This document shows, one piece after another, positions 30,510-39,360 of a stretch of 64,000 bases of DNA (position 1 is its first letter; every line of letters starts with the position of its first letter). The stretch comes from CAYGWX01 sp964353855 [NCBI: uncultured bacterium] (lineage in GTDB: Bacteria > Edwardsbacteria > CAYGWX01). The position numbers were made by a program, and so were the translations under genes. The stretch lies in the NCBI GenBank assembly GCA_964353855.1, contig CAYGWX010000001.1, positions 1,504-65,503 of the forward strand, read 5' to 3'. The notes beneath the pieces are model-generated. The model saw only the letters and a list, made by a program, of their open reading frames with translations. It was not told where the DNA came from and did no database searches.

Positions 30510-32246
30510 CTATTCGAGCGGGATCACCTGCTTGTTTTTGATGGTCAAGATCCGAACGTGCTTGGAGGCGCTGCGGGTGGTGATGTCCAGCTTGCCGGTG
30601 GCGCCTTCGTAATCCGAGAAGCCCTTGAGGGCATCGCGGATCCCATTGCGGTCCCTGGCCCCGGCTTTCACGGCCTCCAGGAGGAGGCCCGCCGCATCGT
30701 ATCCCAGGGCAGCGGGAAGGGAGGGGTCCTCGCTGAACCTGGCCCGGTAGCGGGATTCGAACTCACGGGAGGAGGCCCCGGTGCTTCCGGCGTAGCCGGT
30801 GAAGACCGCCCCCTCTACCGCTTCCCCGCCCATATCCAGGACCTTCTGGGAATTGAAGCCCTCGGTCCCGAGCAGGGCGACGGCCATGTCATGAAAGGCG
30901 AACTGGGGGGCGATCATCAGGACCTCGTCCGGGGTCCCGGGAACGAACACGGCCTGGGGGCTGGTACGCTTCAAACGGGCGACGTAGGCCTTGAAGTCCG
31001 TGGTCCCGGGCGGGTACTTCTCGGTGGCCACGATGGTCCCGCCCAGGCGCAGGACCTCGTCCGAGAAGGCCTTGCCCAGCTCCAGGGCCTTGGGTTCGCT
31101 GGGCTCCAGGATGGCGATCCCAAAGAGCCTCCTGGTTTTGATGGCGTAGTTGGCCAGGATCGTGGCCTGGTTCTCCTGCCCCACGTTGAGCTGGAAGATA
31201 TAAGGTCCGATCGTGGAAATCCGCTCCTCGGTGGCCGTAGGGGAGATGAGAGGAGTCTTTTCGGCATCCGCGACGGCCGCGGCCGCGATCGTGGGCATGG
31301 AGACCGCATCCCCGATCAGGGCCACGACCCCTTCTCTCTCGATCAGGGTCCGGGCGGCTTTCAAAGCCTCGATCGGGTCACCCTGGGAGTCCATGTCCCG
31401 GAGCTCCGCTTTCTCCCTGGCGTCCTTGTTGTACCCTTCCAGGGCCAGCTCTACTCCGGCCTTTACGGCTTTGCCGTAGGTGGAGTACTTGCCGGTCAGG
31501 GGAGCGATCAGTCCGATCTTGAGGCCTTTTGTCTCCGGCAAGCTCCCGGGCCTGGCGAATTTCATCTGGACCAAAAGCTCCCTGGCCCGGGAGACGCTCT
31601 CCCCGGAGGGGAAACGGTCCAGGTATTCCTGAAGGTATTTGGTCGCGTCGGCCCCGTGCTCGGCCTCAGCCTCCTTTGCGCCCAGGGAGAAAAGGATCCA
31701 CGGCGCAGCCTCGGTCTTGCCGTAGCGCTTGTAGAGGTTCTTCAGGTCCTCGCTCCCGATGCGTCCCTCGATGACGCGCTTGGTGGGCCCGCGCAGTCTC
31801 TCCCGGAGGAGGGCATCGGAGGTTGTGGTGAAGGCCTCCAGGTAGGCCGGGGCGGCCCTGGCGTCGTCGTGCTGGCCGCGGTAGGCGTTCCCCAGGAGGA
31901 CGTAGGCCTCGTCGCGGCGTTTGGACCGGGGATAGTTCTTCAAAAGGTCGCCGGCGGCCTGCCCGGTCCTGGGATAATCCCTCAGGGCGTAGAAAGACTG
32001 GGCCAGGATGAACTGGGCGTCCTCCACCTTGTCGGAATTGGGCCAGGTGGATAGGAAGCCCTGAACCTCCTCAACGACCTGTTGATAGCGCATGGCCTCG
32101 TAGTCCTGCAGGGCCTTATCCAGGGCGGCATTGGCCTCCGGGATGCTCTTTCCTGCCTTCTTATCCACGGCGGGCTGCATGGTCTGGCAGCCGGTGAGGA
32201 GAAGCAGGCTAAACGCCAGGACGCTGGAAGAGATTCGCTTGACCAT
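30510..32246 (-). CDS. lipoprotein with TPR part and periplasmic-binding domain (PBP-activator/LpoA-like)
   Basis: 578 residues. A lipoprotein signal ends LLLLTGCQT (Cys about 20). Residues 35-225 are TPR-like repeats (KALQDYEAMRYQQVVEEV, AQFILAQSFYALRDYP, ATKYLQEYLDRFPSGES). From 240 a class I ligand-binding fold follows (LKIGLIAPLTGKYSTYGKAVKAGVELAL, VVALIGDAVSMPTIAAAAVA, SPTATEERIS) as in branched-chain amino-acid binding proteins. This order of TPR then ligand-binding domain is that of LpoA/penicillin-binding protein activators; next to ddl, a role in wall synthesis fits. The promoter sits so close that the mRNA would be nearly leaderless; no ribosome site precedes ATG 32246. Confidence 0.85.
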   Translation of the reverse strand: MVKRISSSVLAFSLLLLTGCQTMQPAVDKKAGKSIPEANAALDKALQDYEAMRYQQVVEEVQGFLSTWPNSDKVEDAQFILAQSFYALRDYPRTGQAAGDLLKNYPRSKRRDEAYVLLGNAYRGQHDDARAAPAYLEAFTTTSDALLRERLRGPTKRVIEGRIGSEDLKNLYKRYGKTEAAPWILFSLGAKEAEAEHGADATKYLQEYLDRFPSGESVSRARELLVQMKFARPGSLPETKGLKIGLIAPLTGKYSTYGKAVKAGVELALEGYNKDAREKAELRDMDSQGDPIEALKAARTLIEREGVVALIGDAVSMPTIAAAAVADAEKTPLISPTATEERISTIGPYIFQLNVGQENQATILANYAIKTRRLFGIAILEPSEPKALELGKAFSDEVLRLGGTIVATEKYPPGTTDFKAYVARLKRTSPQAVFVPGTPDEVLMIAPQFAFHDMAVALLGTEGFNSQKVLDMGGEAVEGAVFTGYAGSTGASSREFESRYRARFSEDPSLPAALGYDAAGLLLEAVKAGARDRNGIRDALKGFSDYEGATGKLDITTRSASKHVRILTIKNKQVIPLE

Positions 32247-32257
32247 TAGAATATAAT

Positions 32258-32286
32258 ATCTTACCCCTTTTTGCCGTGGAAGTCAA
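32258..32286 (-). promoter_or_regulatory. sigma-70 promoter of the housekeeping cluster
   Basis: Minus strand: TTGACT (32286-32281) and TAAGAT (32263-32258), 17 bp apart. The predicted transcript starts near 32251, only about 5 nt before the ATG. Confidence 0.75.
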
Positions 32287-32337
32287 GAGGGTAAAGGGCT
32301 TCGTTTGTCGTCAAAAGAGTTTCCTGGCTAAAGTTAG

Positions 32338-32363
32338 GAGGGCGAGGCTTTCGCCTCGCCCTC
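32338..32363. terminator. perfect 11-bp hairpin
   Basis: GAGGGCGAGGC pairs with GCCTCGCCCTC around TTTC. It lies between the divergently placed promoter and the end of the minus-strand 32539 gene. Confidence 0.55.
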
Positions 32364-32380
32364 TCCCCCCATCCCCTTGG

Positions 32381-32410
32381 CGTCATTCCCGCGTAGGCGG
32401 GAATCCAGGG
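32381..32410. repeat. REP-like intergenic palindrome
   Basis: CGTCATTCCCGCG, TAG and GCGGGAATCCAGGG; the core ATTCCCGC/GCGGGAAT is a perfect stem. This 'GTCATTCCCGC...GCGGGAATCCA' sequence is known to me as a widespread bacterial palindromic repeat. Confidence 0.75.
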
Positions 32411-32538
32411 TTTGCATTTTTCATTTTACACTTTGCATCGTTTCGTTCTGCCTTCCGCCTTCTGCCTTGGGTCTGAGGAGTCGTTGTAGGCACAAAGCTT
32501 GCTTGTGTCTTCGGTTTTCTTTTCCTAATCCCTGATCC

Positions 32539-35500
32539 CTATCTTATCACGATCATCTTCCTCGTCTTCGCCCAGTTGCCTGCTTGGAGCCGGTAGAAGT
32601 AGACTCCGGCCCCTACCTGGTGTCCTAAGCTGCTTCTCCCGTCCCACTGGATCGAGTAATACCCGGCTTTCTGCTTGCCCTGATTGAACTCTCTGACCAC
32701 TTGCCCGGCCACGTTGTAAATCTTCAGGGTTACAGGGCTCTCCTTGGCCAGGCCGTACTCGATTCTGACTTCCCCGGTCGTGGGATTGGGCTGGGATTGA
32801 CGCAGGAAGTTGACTTTCGGAGGCAGTCTGACTCCTGCCCCAGCCTGCGGCCCTCCTCCTCCGAGCGTATCTCCCCGGATTACATAGAACCTCTGCACCC
32901 GCTTGTTCCCCAGGTCGGCAACGTAAAGGAAGTGCCCGCTGGGCGAGGAGGCGACCCCGATGGGGTTACGGAACTGGCAGAGGCTGTCTCCCTCTCTTCC
33001 GAAGACGAACAGCATCCTGCCGAATGGATTCAGTTCTACGATCCTCTGGTTTTTCGTATCGGCAATAAACACGTTCCCATGCTTATCCGTGCAGATGCCC
33101 GTGGGGGTGTCGAAGCCCAGGGAATCCGGCTTCTTGATGGTCTTCTTCCACTTGCCAAGAGAGTCGAAAACCTGGACTTGGTGGTTCTTGGTATCCGTCA
33201 CATAGACCCATCCTGCTCGTCGTCCTGAACTCGTTTCAGGACCTCTCGTTATAGCGATGCCGGTAGGTGTGTTCATCTTCCCGCTGTCCCTGCCAAGTTC
33301 CCCGAACTGGAACAGAAACTTTCCGGTCGTATCGAAAACTTGAATCCGGTGATTTCCCTGATCCACAACGAAAAGCCTTCCCTTCCAGTCCAGGGCGATG
33401 CCTGTGGGCCTTTTGAACTTCCCTGCTGAGTCGCTCCCGAAGGTGCCGAAGCGCAAAAGCAGATTTCCTTGGGCATCAAACCGCTTGATCGCGTGCCCAT
33501 AACCGTCTGCAATATAGAAGGTTGCCCTTCCCGAGAGGGTTTCAGGATCGCACACGATGGCGGCTGGCCAGGCTAATCCGGTGGTGTCGTTTCCTCTCCT
33601 GGCGCTGAAAGAAAACAGAGTGTCCTTCTTGGAGGAGAACGCTCTCAAGGTGCTCCCCTGGGTCTCGGCTACGATGAGATTGCCCTTTTTGTCCGTGGCC
33701 AGGTTCATGGGGGAGCTTCCGAAGCTCCCGAAGCCTGAGGCGAAGCCGTCCTCTTCACTTCCATGGTTGTTGACATACACGGTCACGGTGTCCTGGCTCT
33801 GGTTCCCGGCGGAGTCGTTAACCACCAAGGTGTGTCCGCGGTATCCGTTCTCCACCCAGGTGCTGTTCCAATCCCCGAAGTGTCCGGGCCACTGCATCGG
33901 CCACATCATCCCCACCTCTGCGGAGTCGCAACACCAGGTGAAGCAGTCGTGGACGATTTCCCACAGCGACAGGTGATGCTGGAACCAGTCGTTGGCGTAC
34001 CCATAAAATGGCACCATCCCGGAGACCATCTGCCCCGAGGTCGGGGAGCTGATCTCCGCATAGGGCGCCTCGGAATCCACGATGATGCTGTCCCCGGCGG
34101 TGTCTCTGTCCGCTCCTTGGAACACGATGACGGAATCCCACTTCACCGCATCGTAGCTATAGGCTACCAGCGTGTCCCGGGAGCCGTAGACTCCTAAGCG
34201 GGTCCAGGTTCCCTCGTGCAGGAGCTTGGCCGAGTCCGGCAAAGGGGTGGTGTTCCCGTTCATTGAAATCGAGAGAGTGTCGTTGGCTAAGTGATTGGAA
34301 TATTTGTGGTTGTTGTTGATCAAGAGGCTCACCTTTGGCCGGATGTGCTTGAAGATGTAGCCTGTGTTGTTGTCCTCCCGAAGCTCAACGTATCTGTCGC
34401 TGGAGTCTACCCACGCTCGCATCAGGTGGTCTCCCCAGGTGGCTTTCCAATCGTAGATGGAGCCGTCCCCGGGGGGTGGATAAGGGTTATAGCCTACGAT
34501 GATTGTGGAATCTTTCATGATGGCCCGGCTGTCGGTGTAGGTCTTCTTGGTGACTCCGTCCACCTGGAAGGTTACCGCATTTCCGACGTTGGCGTTGAGC
34601 GTGGCGTTCCCGATGTTCTTGAGCCGGGCGTAGAAGAATACGTAATCCCCAGCTCTGGGGGTTGAGGGATAGGTATATAAGCTGTCTACGATGATGTCGG
34701 GACGGGCTATTGTCCCGCTTTCATAGACGTATATGGGTACGCTGTCAACCAATGCAATTGCTTTCCCACTTCCGTTTGCTTCCAAATCTAAAGCCCTTGA
34801 AGGGGGTCCAGGTGAACGATAATATGTACTATCATAATACACATTATTCGTTCTCGCTGGGATTTTTTGTGTTATTGAGTCGTGTGCCGACCACACCACC
34901 CAGGTCCTCTTCCCCGACCCCGGCTCCTCGAACTCAAAGGCATAGACGTTCGTATCCGCCAGCGGCACCCTGCGGTTGAAATACTTGTCCTTCAGCTTCC
35001 CCGTCATCTGCTTATAGGCAAAGTAACCTGGTTTTGGAATAAACACACTGTCAACTATCCCAAACCTTTTCTCATGGGAGTCTGGATTCCAAGTATCCTC
35101 TCGGAAATCCCACCACACCATGAAAGGCACTTTCTTACGTAAGGCGGCGGAATCGCCTATCCCAGAGGTGAATGCCTTCAGCAAATTATCCGCCTGCTTG
35201 CTGGGTGTGATCTTGTACCCGCTGTAGGATGACCACCCGATCTCGCTAAGCCAAACCGGCCTGTCCCCGTCTCCGTTCCGTTCCATCAATGCTCTGACGG
35301 AATCCAAGTCCTGATGGAACCTCTTTTCCTGGAAGCGACTCGAATCACCGGGAGGGTTGTAATACTCAAACTGGAAGGGGTGAATGGAAAGGCCATCCCC
35401 CCAGTTCTTCACCCCCAGCTCATAGAGCCGCTTGAGCCAGCGATAGCCGGTATCGTTGTACGGATTGTCCTGCAGGCCCCACCACAGTCGGGTCACCCCG

Positions 35501-36618
35501 GAGGTTGAACCCACCATCACTTTATGGGTCGGATCAACCTGGTTGGCTACGCTGTCCACGATGATGCTCATCCGTAAATACAATTTTGCCAAGCTGTCCA
35601 AGTTCGCTCCCCGGACCATCGGATATTCGATAGTATCTGGGAAGGCAAAACTTCCTCGCAAGTTGGGTTCGTTCCATACTTCCCAGTATTTGACTTTATT
35701 CTGGTAGCGGTTTATGACCTGATAGACGAAGCTCGCCCACCAGTTCGATGTGTCGGAGATCGAGCGGTATAAATGACGAGGCGGAAACTGTTTTGCGCAG
35801 GAATCGGTGCACGGTCCGTTACAGGGATTCCGAAAGCACGTATCTAACCGGGCTTGGGCCCAGGATGGAGTCGAGGTTAGGCATCCGATAAGTCTTATTC
35901 CTTTCTGGGTTGCTGCATCAACGGCAGCATCGTAAGGTCCCCAATCGAAAGTGTCATGCACCCATTCGAGATACCCCCAATTGAAAAACTCTCGGTCCCA
36001 CTGAACCCCAGCCTGCGAAGCCAATTGGCAGGCTGTGTCTCTTTCCAACTGAGTGTCGTATTTGAAGTCCTTCGGCCCCATCTGGATGTTTATCCCCCAG
36101 AACTCCGTCGGCACGCGGTTCACCCCCCCTACCCACGCCGCTAAGTCCTTGTCATTCAGGCCGTATACGGCGGTCCCCATCCTTCCCCAGGGATAGGGAT
36201 TATAGTTATCGTAAAAATAGTTCCATGTCTGTTGATATTGAGCTGAAATGCTCATCCTCAAGTAATAAGTCCTTCCCCTGACCACGGGTTTGTGGACTCC
36301 GAATCCCATATCCTGATACTTCCAGCCTCTGGCGCTTCGGGAGTTCGACCAGACTTCCTGGCTGGTGGCGGAATCGGTGATCGAGACTAAGTAGTTGGCT
36401 GTTGAGTCTGTCGCCTCCGCACCTACAAAGTAGGTTACGCTGTCAATGCTGTCGCAGGTGGCTACGAAGGTTTGCCATACCGCATTGGCTGTTCCGCTGT
36501 TGCTTGCAGTGGTCGGTTTCACCGTATAGACATCTGTAAATGCGATTGCCTGCGAAGTAAAAAGGCTGAGCACAAGGGCTATTACGCTCAGCCCGCTCAG
36601 CACCATTCCTTTCATCAT
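32539..36618 (-). CDS. very large secreted protein: GH-A hydrolase, CARDB, NHL propeller and sorting domain
   Basis: 1359 residues. Signal peptide (SVIALVLSLFTSQAIA) followed by a carbohydrate-binding-like beta domain to about 190. A clan GH-A barrel (GVQWDREFFNWGYLEWVHDT, LTSTPSWAQ) has its acid/base Glu about 316 in YWEVWNEPN and nucleophile Glu about 458 in WLSEIGWSS. CARDB-type beta domains follow near 640-780 (PDIIVDSLYTYPSTPRAGD). NHL repeats from about 960 (TGIALDWKGRLFVVDQGNHR, TGICTDKHGNVFIADTKNQR) form a propeller, and a FlgD-like sorting domain ends VKIYNVAGQVV-like ... TRKMIVIR. Two NHL units carry extra PETxSGR segments, one of them a palindromic repeat. ATG 36618 has GGGAGGATGTC upstream. 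Likely a surface polysaccharide-degrading or adhesive protein; substrate unknown. Confidence 0.85.
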   Translation of the reverse strand: MMKGMVLSGLSVIALVLSLFTSQAIAFTDVYTVKPTTASNSGTANAVWQTFVATCDSIDSVTYFVGAEATDSTANYLVSITDSATSQEVWSNSRSARGWKYQDMGFGVHKPVVRGRTYYLRMSISAQYQQTWNYFYDNYNPYPWGRMGTAVYGLNDKDLAAWVGGVNRVPTEFWGINIQMGPKDFKYDTQLERDTACQLASQAGVQWDREFFNWGYLEWVHDTFDWGPYDAAVDAATQKGIRLIGCLTSTPSWAQARLDTCFRNPCNGPCTDSCAKQFPPRHLYRSISDTSNWWASFVYQVINRYQNKVKYWEVWNEPNLRGSFAFPDTIEYPMVRGANLDSLAKLYLRMSIIVDSVANQVDPTHKVMVGSTSGVTRLWWGLQDNPYNDTGYRWLKRLYELGVKNWGDGLSIHPFQFEYYNPPGDSSRFQEKRFHQDLDSVRALMERNGDGDRPVWLSEIGWSSYSGYKITPSKQADNLLKAFTSGIGDSAALRKKVPFMVWWDFREDTWNPDSHEKRFGIVDSVFIPKPGYFAYKQMTGKLKDKYFNRRVPLADTNVYAFEFEEPGSGKRTWVVWSAHDSITQKIPARTNNVYYDSTYYRSPGPPSRALDLEANGSGKAIALVDSVPIYVYESGTIARPDIIVDSLYTYPSTPRAGDYVFFYARLKNIGNATLNANVGNAVTFQVDGVTKKTYTDSRAIMKDSTIIVGYNPYPPPGDGSIYDWKATWGDHLMRAWVDSSDRYVELREDNNTGYIFKHIRPKVSLLINNNHKYSNHLANDTLSISMNGNTTPLPDSAKLLHEGTWTRLGVYGSRDTLVAYSYDAVKWDSVIVFQGADRDTAGDSIIVDSEAPYAEISSPTSGQMVSGMVPFYGYANDWFQHHLSLWEIVHDCFTWCCDSAEVGMMWPMQWPGHFGDWNSTWVENGYRGHTLVVNDSAGNQSQDTVTVYVNNHGSEEDGFASGFGSFGSSPMNLATDKKGNLIVAETQGSTLRAFSSKKDTLFSFSARRGNDTTGLAWPAAIVCDPETLSGRATFYIADGYGHAIKRFDAQGNLLLRFGTFGSDSAGKFKRPTGIALDWKGRLFVVDQGNHRIQVFDTTGKFLFQFGELGRDSGKMNTPTGIAITRGPETSSGRRAGWVYVTDTKNHQVQVFDSLGKWKKTIKKPDSLGFDTPTGICTDKHGNVFIADTKNQRIVELNPFGRMLFVFGREGDSLCQFRNPIGVASSPSGHFLYVADLGNKRVQRFYVIRGDTLGGGGPQAGAGVRLPPKVNFLRQSQPNPTTGEVRIEYGLAKESPVTLKIYNVAGQVVREFNQGKQKAGYYSIQWDGRSSLGHQVGAGVYFYRLQAGNWAKTRKMIVIR
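33211..33247. repeat. palindromic repeat in frame in an NHL unit
   Basis: CGTCGTCCTGAACTCGTTTC then AGGACCTCTCG: GTCCTGAA and TTCAGGAC form an 8-bp stem around CTCGT. It encodes RGPETSSGRRAG, an extra segment compared with the neighbouring NHL units. The 'TCCTGAA...TTCAGGA' core is a known widespread intergenic palindrome. Confidence 0.65.
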
Positions 36619-36724
36619 GACATCCTCCCTTTTGCCTTTGATTATTTTGACTTTTGCATTTTACATTTTACAATTTGCATTTTTCATTGATCTTCTCTGC
36701 GTCCTCTGCGGTAAGGTCGTTTCT
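36619..36724. repeat. AT-rich microrepeat and 'CTCTGCGTCCTCTGCGG' repeat between two minus-strand genes
   Basis: 36653-36690 is a run of GCATTTTACATTTTACAATT and relatives, the same family as 19629-19675. 36693-36715 contains CTCTGCGTCCTCTGCGGT, which I recognise as a sequence recurring between genes of several bacterial phyla. Confidence 0.45.
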
Positions 36725-38986
36725 TTATCTCACCTTTACGACCCTCACCGGGCTCGTCTCTTTCCCCTCAGCCATCAGAAAGTATACCCCCGCAGAGGCA
36801 TCCGCCCCGATCCTATCTCCCTTATACGTGCCTACCCGTCTGCCCGTCACGTCATACAGCGCAAACCGCTCTTTCTCATGCCCGAGCACATGAGCATACG
36901 AGACAAACGGATTCGGCCATGCCTTTATGCCGTTATTCACCCTCAGCTCCCCTGTTCCCTTGCTCCCCTGCTCTTCAACACCCCACTGTCCCGCTCTCCC
37001 ATATCCCAAGGTCAGCCCGAATCCCCCGATGGACCATCCATGATCCTGGTCCGTGAAGCTCGCCGCATAAAGAGGTATCTTAGTTCGCGTAGTATCGAAG
37101 GTCCAGGTCTGCCCTCCATTTGTGGTCTGTAAGGCAAGGCCGCTGTCTCCTACGACCCAGCCCCGCTGGCTGTTTACGAAGGCGGCGCTGTATAGGTCCA
37201 AGGTGGTATTGCTGGTCTGCCGGTTCCAGGTATTCCCCCCGTCCGTTGTAGCGATGATGGTTCCCCCTGTTCCTACGGCCCAGCCGTTGGTCGCACTTGA
37301 GAAGATGACCCAATAAAGGGTATTGGTCACGTTTGAGGTCTGTGCCTGCCAGGTAGCCCCGGAGTCCGAGGTATGAATAACCGTGCCGGTTACCCCTACC
37401 GCCCATCCCAAGACCTTGTTATAAAAGCTCACCCCGTTCAGGGGCGTTTCCCCTGTCGTTACCCCCTGCCAGTTTGTCCCATCAAACGTCCTCGTGATTA
37501 CACGGTATTGAGCCTCTGTATTTGTCTCCCTGCCCTTGAGCCACCACCACTTATCTAATAAGGACGGCGATTCCAGGGGACCTAACAGGCTGTCATTGCG
37601 AGGAATCCCGAACGCGGTTCGGGACGACGAAGCAATCTCGTCGTTCTCTTTCCCCTTGAACCCTCGAACCCTCGAACCCTCGAACCCTTCTGGACCTAAC
37701 GGTCCGTAGCCACCGCCCACGCTCACCCCGAACATCGTATCCACCATGTCCACCGAATTCAGATACCAGCTCACCCCGCTCGGCTGGGAGGCCCAGCTTG
37801 TTCCCCCGTTCTTCGTAGCATAGATGCTTCCCCCGTCTCCGCAGGTCCAGGCATAGTTGGGGTCAGGGGCGTCTACTCCGTAGAACCAAAGAGAGCTTGT
37901 GCCCAAATCCTGCCTCTGCCAGACGGTCCCCCCGTTGGTCGTCTTGACCACGATCCCGTATGGTCCGACGGCGTAGCCGGATTGGGTGTCGGCAAGGGAG
38001 AGGTTGAACATGGTCTGGCCTGAAGCATCCAAGTTCCTTAGTATTTGCCAGCCTATTCCTCCGTTTGTAGTCTTAAGAATGCTGCCGGATTGACCGACGA
38101 CATGGGAATTTAGGGTATCAAGACCTGAGATTCCATAGTATTCGACATTAGTTGGCATGGTCGTTACATTCCAATTCACTCCGCCGTCAGACGTCCGCAG
38201 GACTTTAGATGTTGTACCGCAAACCCAGCCATTATCTGCATTTGCAAAAGAAACACCGTAAAGAAATACGGGTGTCGGATTGCTTACATTCCAGTTATTC
38301 CCTCCATCAGTTGTACGTATTATCGCACCTCCTCCAACAGCCCAACCTCTCAAAGTATCCCAAAAATCAATTCCGTATCCCCAACTGAGTATAGAATTTG
38401 TATCCGCCCATGTGACCCCTCCATCTGTAGTCCTTGCTATTCGACCTTGGGACCAGCTCACAGCAAATCCATGAAGAGGGTCCGGAAAAGTAATTCCAAA
38501 CCAATCGTTCATCGTTCCCATAGCCCGTCCGTTCCACGTTACCCCTCCATCCGTGCTCTTTAGGATCGAGTCGTAAGGCCCTACCACCCACCCAACCGTG
38601 GTGTCCAAGAAGCTCACTCCCTTGAAATGGCTGAATCCGCTTGGTTCAGTATGCACGACTTGCCAGTTTCTCCCCCCATCCCTCGTCCTGAGGCAGGTTT
38701 TGTAGCCTCCGGTCACCCAGCCGTTGTTCTGGTCTAAAAAGAATACTCCCCACAGTTCTTGCTCTGTGTTGCTGTTCTGAACCTCCCACCGGTCCCCGCC
38801 GTCAGTGGTGTGGAGGATGAGGCCTCGCTGGCCTACGGCCCAGCCTTCGTTGGTCCCTTTCAGGAACTTCACCCCTTGCAGGTTGTTTCCCGTCAGCCAC
38901 TTCCACGTTCCGCCCCGCCCCGCCAGCGGCGCCAGCAGGAGTCCTAGGCCAAGGACTATTTTTACGATTCGGCTCACTTTTCGCAT
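36725..38986 (-). CDS. secreted YCF48/BNR-type propeller protein with sorting domain
   Basis: 753 residues. Signal peptide (IVKIVLGLGLLLAPLAG). At least a dozen YCF48-like blades follow, each of the form GWAVGxxGxIxxTTDGGxxW (GWAVGQRGLILHTTDGG, GWVVGPYDSILKSTDGGVTW, GWAVGTGGTIIATTDGGNTW), as in photosystem II assembly factor Hcf136 relatives, here on the cell surface. The end is a sorting domain (ERFALYDVTGRRVGTYKG ... VRVVKVR) like that of the 9774 protein. Residues about 425-500 (GFEGSRVRGFKG, EIASSSRTAFGIPRND) are not propeller but translated repeats (37592-37690). I chose ATG 38986 over 39004 because the promoter places the transcript start at about 38986. Confidence 0.85.
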   Translation of the reverse strand: MRKVSRIVKIVLGLGLLLAPLAGRGGTWKWLTGNNLQGVKFLKGTNEGWAVGQRGLILHTTDGGDRWEVQNSNTEQELWGVFFLDQNNGWVTGGYKTCLRTRDGGRNWQVVHTEPSGFSHFKGVSFLDTTVGWVVGPYDSILKSTDGGVTWNGRAMGTMNDWFGITFPDPLHGFAVSWSQGRIARTTDGGVTWADTNSILSWGYGIDFWDTLRGWAVGGGAIIRTTDGGNNWNVSNPTPVFLYGVSFANADNGWVCGTTSKVLRTSDGGVNWNVTTMPTNVEYYGISGLDTLNSHVVGQSGSILKTTNGGIGWQILRNLDASGQTMFNLSLADTQSGYAVGPYGIVVKTTNGGTVWQRQDLGTSSLWFYGVDAPDPNYAWTCGDGGSIYATKNGGTSWASQPSGVSWYLNSVDMVDTMFGVSVGGGYGPLGPEGFEGSRVRGFKGKENDEIASSSRTAFGIPRNDSLLGPLESPSLLDKWWWLKGRETNTEAQYRVITRTFDGTNWQGVTTGETPLNGVSFYNKVLGWAVGVTGTVIHTSDSGATWQAQTSNVTNTLYWVIFSSATNGWAVGTGGTIIATTDGGNTWNRQTSNTTLDLYSAAFVNSQRGWVVGDSGLALQTTNGGQTWTFDTTRTKIPLYAASFTDQDHGWSIGGFGLTLGYGRAGQWGVEEQGSKGTGELRVNNGIKAWPNPFVSYAHVLGHEKERFALYDVTGRRVGTYKGDRIGADASAGVYFLMAEGKETSPVRVVKVR
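37592..37690. repeat. REP palindrome plus GGGTTCGA repeats inserted in frame in a coding gene
   Basis: 37592-37640 reads GTCATTGCGAGG, then the hairpin TCCCGAAC-GC-GTTCGGGA, then GACGAAGCAATCTCG: the well-known 'GTCATTGCGAGG...GAAGCAATCTC' dispersed palindrome. 37657-37690 holds about four CCCTCGAA units (8-bp period). Together they add a non-propeller loop of about 35 residues without shifting the frame. Confidence 0.8.
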
Positions 38987-38992
38987 GCTACC

Positions 38993-39021
38993 CTTATACC
39001 ACATTTCGTCGGGAATTGCAA
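38993..39021 (-). promoter_or_regulatory. sigma-70 promoter giving a leaderless transcript
   Basis: Minus strand: TTGCAA (39021-39016) and TATAAG (38998-38993), 17 bp apart. Seven bases beyond the -10 is the ATG at 38986. Confidence 0.65.
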
Positions 39022-39161
39022 GAAAAATCTTGACCAGTAGGAGAGATATTTTTCAGCTTAATCCTGCCCGGCCCAAATTATTTCCTTTTCTCAACCATCT
39101 CTTTCGTTTTTAAGGGATTCTAAGCCTTTTTAAGGGGTATTCTGGCGTCTCTCTCAACGGC

Positions 39162-39183
39162 TAATCCCCCTTTAGGGGGATTA
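39162..39183. terminator. perfect palindromic hairpin
   Basis: TAATCCCCC pairs with GGGGGATTA around TTTA. It separates two divergent transcription units, so it may be a boundary or simply a REP-like palindrome. Confidence 0.4.
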
Positions 39184-39204
39184 CTTCGTGACCTGCCAGG
39201 AGCT

Positions 39205-39314
39205 GAGGGAGGCAACAGGAAGGTAACAGGAAGGGATCAGGAAGGGTTCAGGAAGGGATCAGGGAGGGTTGTGGGCGTGCAATGGGCGTCCAATGGGGGT
39301 GCAACGGGCGCTCA
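39205..39314. repeat. 11-bp-period tandem array 3 (10 exact units)
   Basis: GAGGGAGGCAA, CAGGAAGGTAA, CAGGAAGGGAT, CAGGAAGGGTT, CAGGAAGGGAT, CAGGGAGGGTT, GTGGGCGTGCA, ATGGGCGTCCA, ATGGGGGTGCA, ACGGGCGCTCA: ten 11-mers with no indel, the first six and last four forming two sub-families. The array ends 46 bp before the -35 of recJ. Confidence 0.85.
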
Positions 39315-39360
39315 ATCCTTCATTTGCTCTCCTACTGCTGATCGCCCCTACTGCTTGAAA

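Larger units (their letters stand above)
32247..32538. other. 292-bp intergenic region with promoter, hairpins and dispersed repeats
   Basis: No gene. Contains the minus-strand promoter (32258-32286), a strong hairpin (32338-32363), a REP-like palindrome (32381-32410) and AT-rich then CTGCCTTCCGCC-type simple repeats (32412-32470). Confidence 0.7.
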
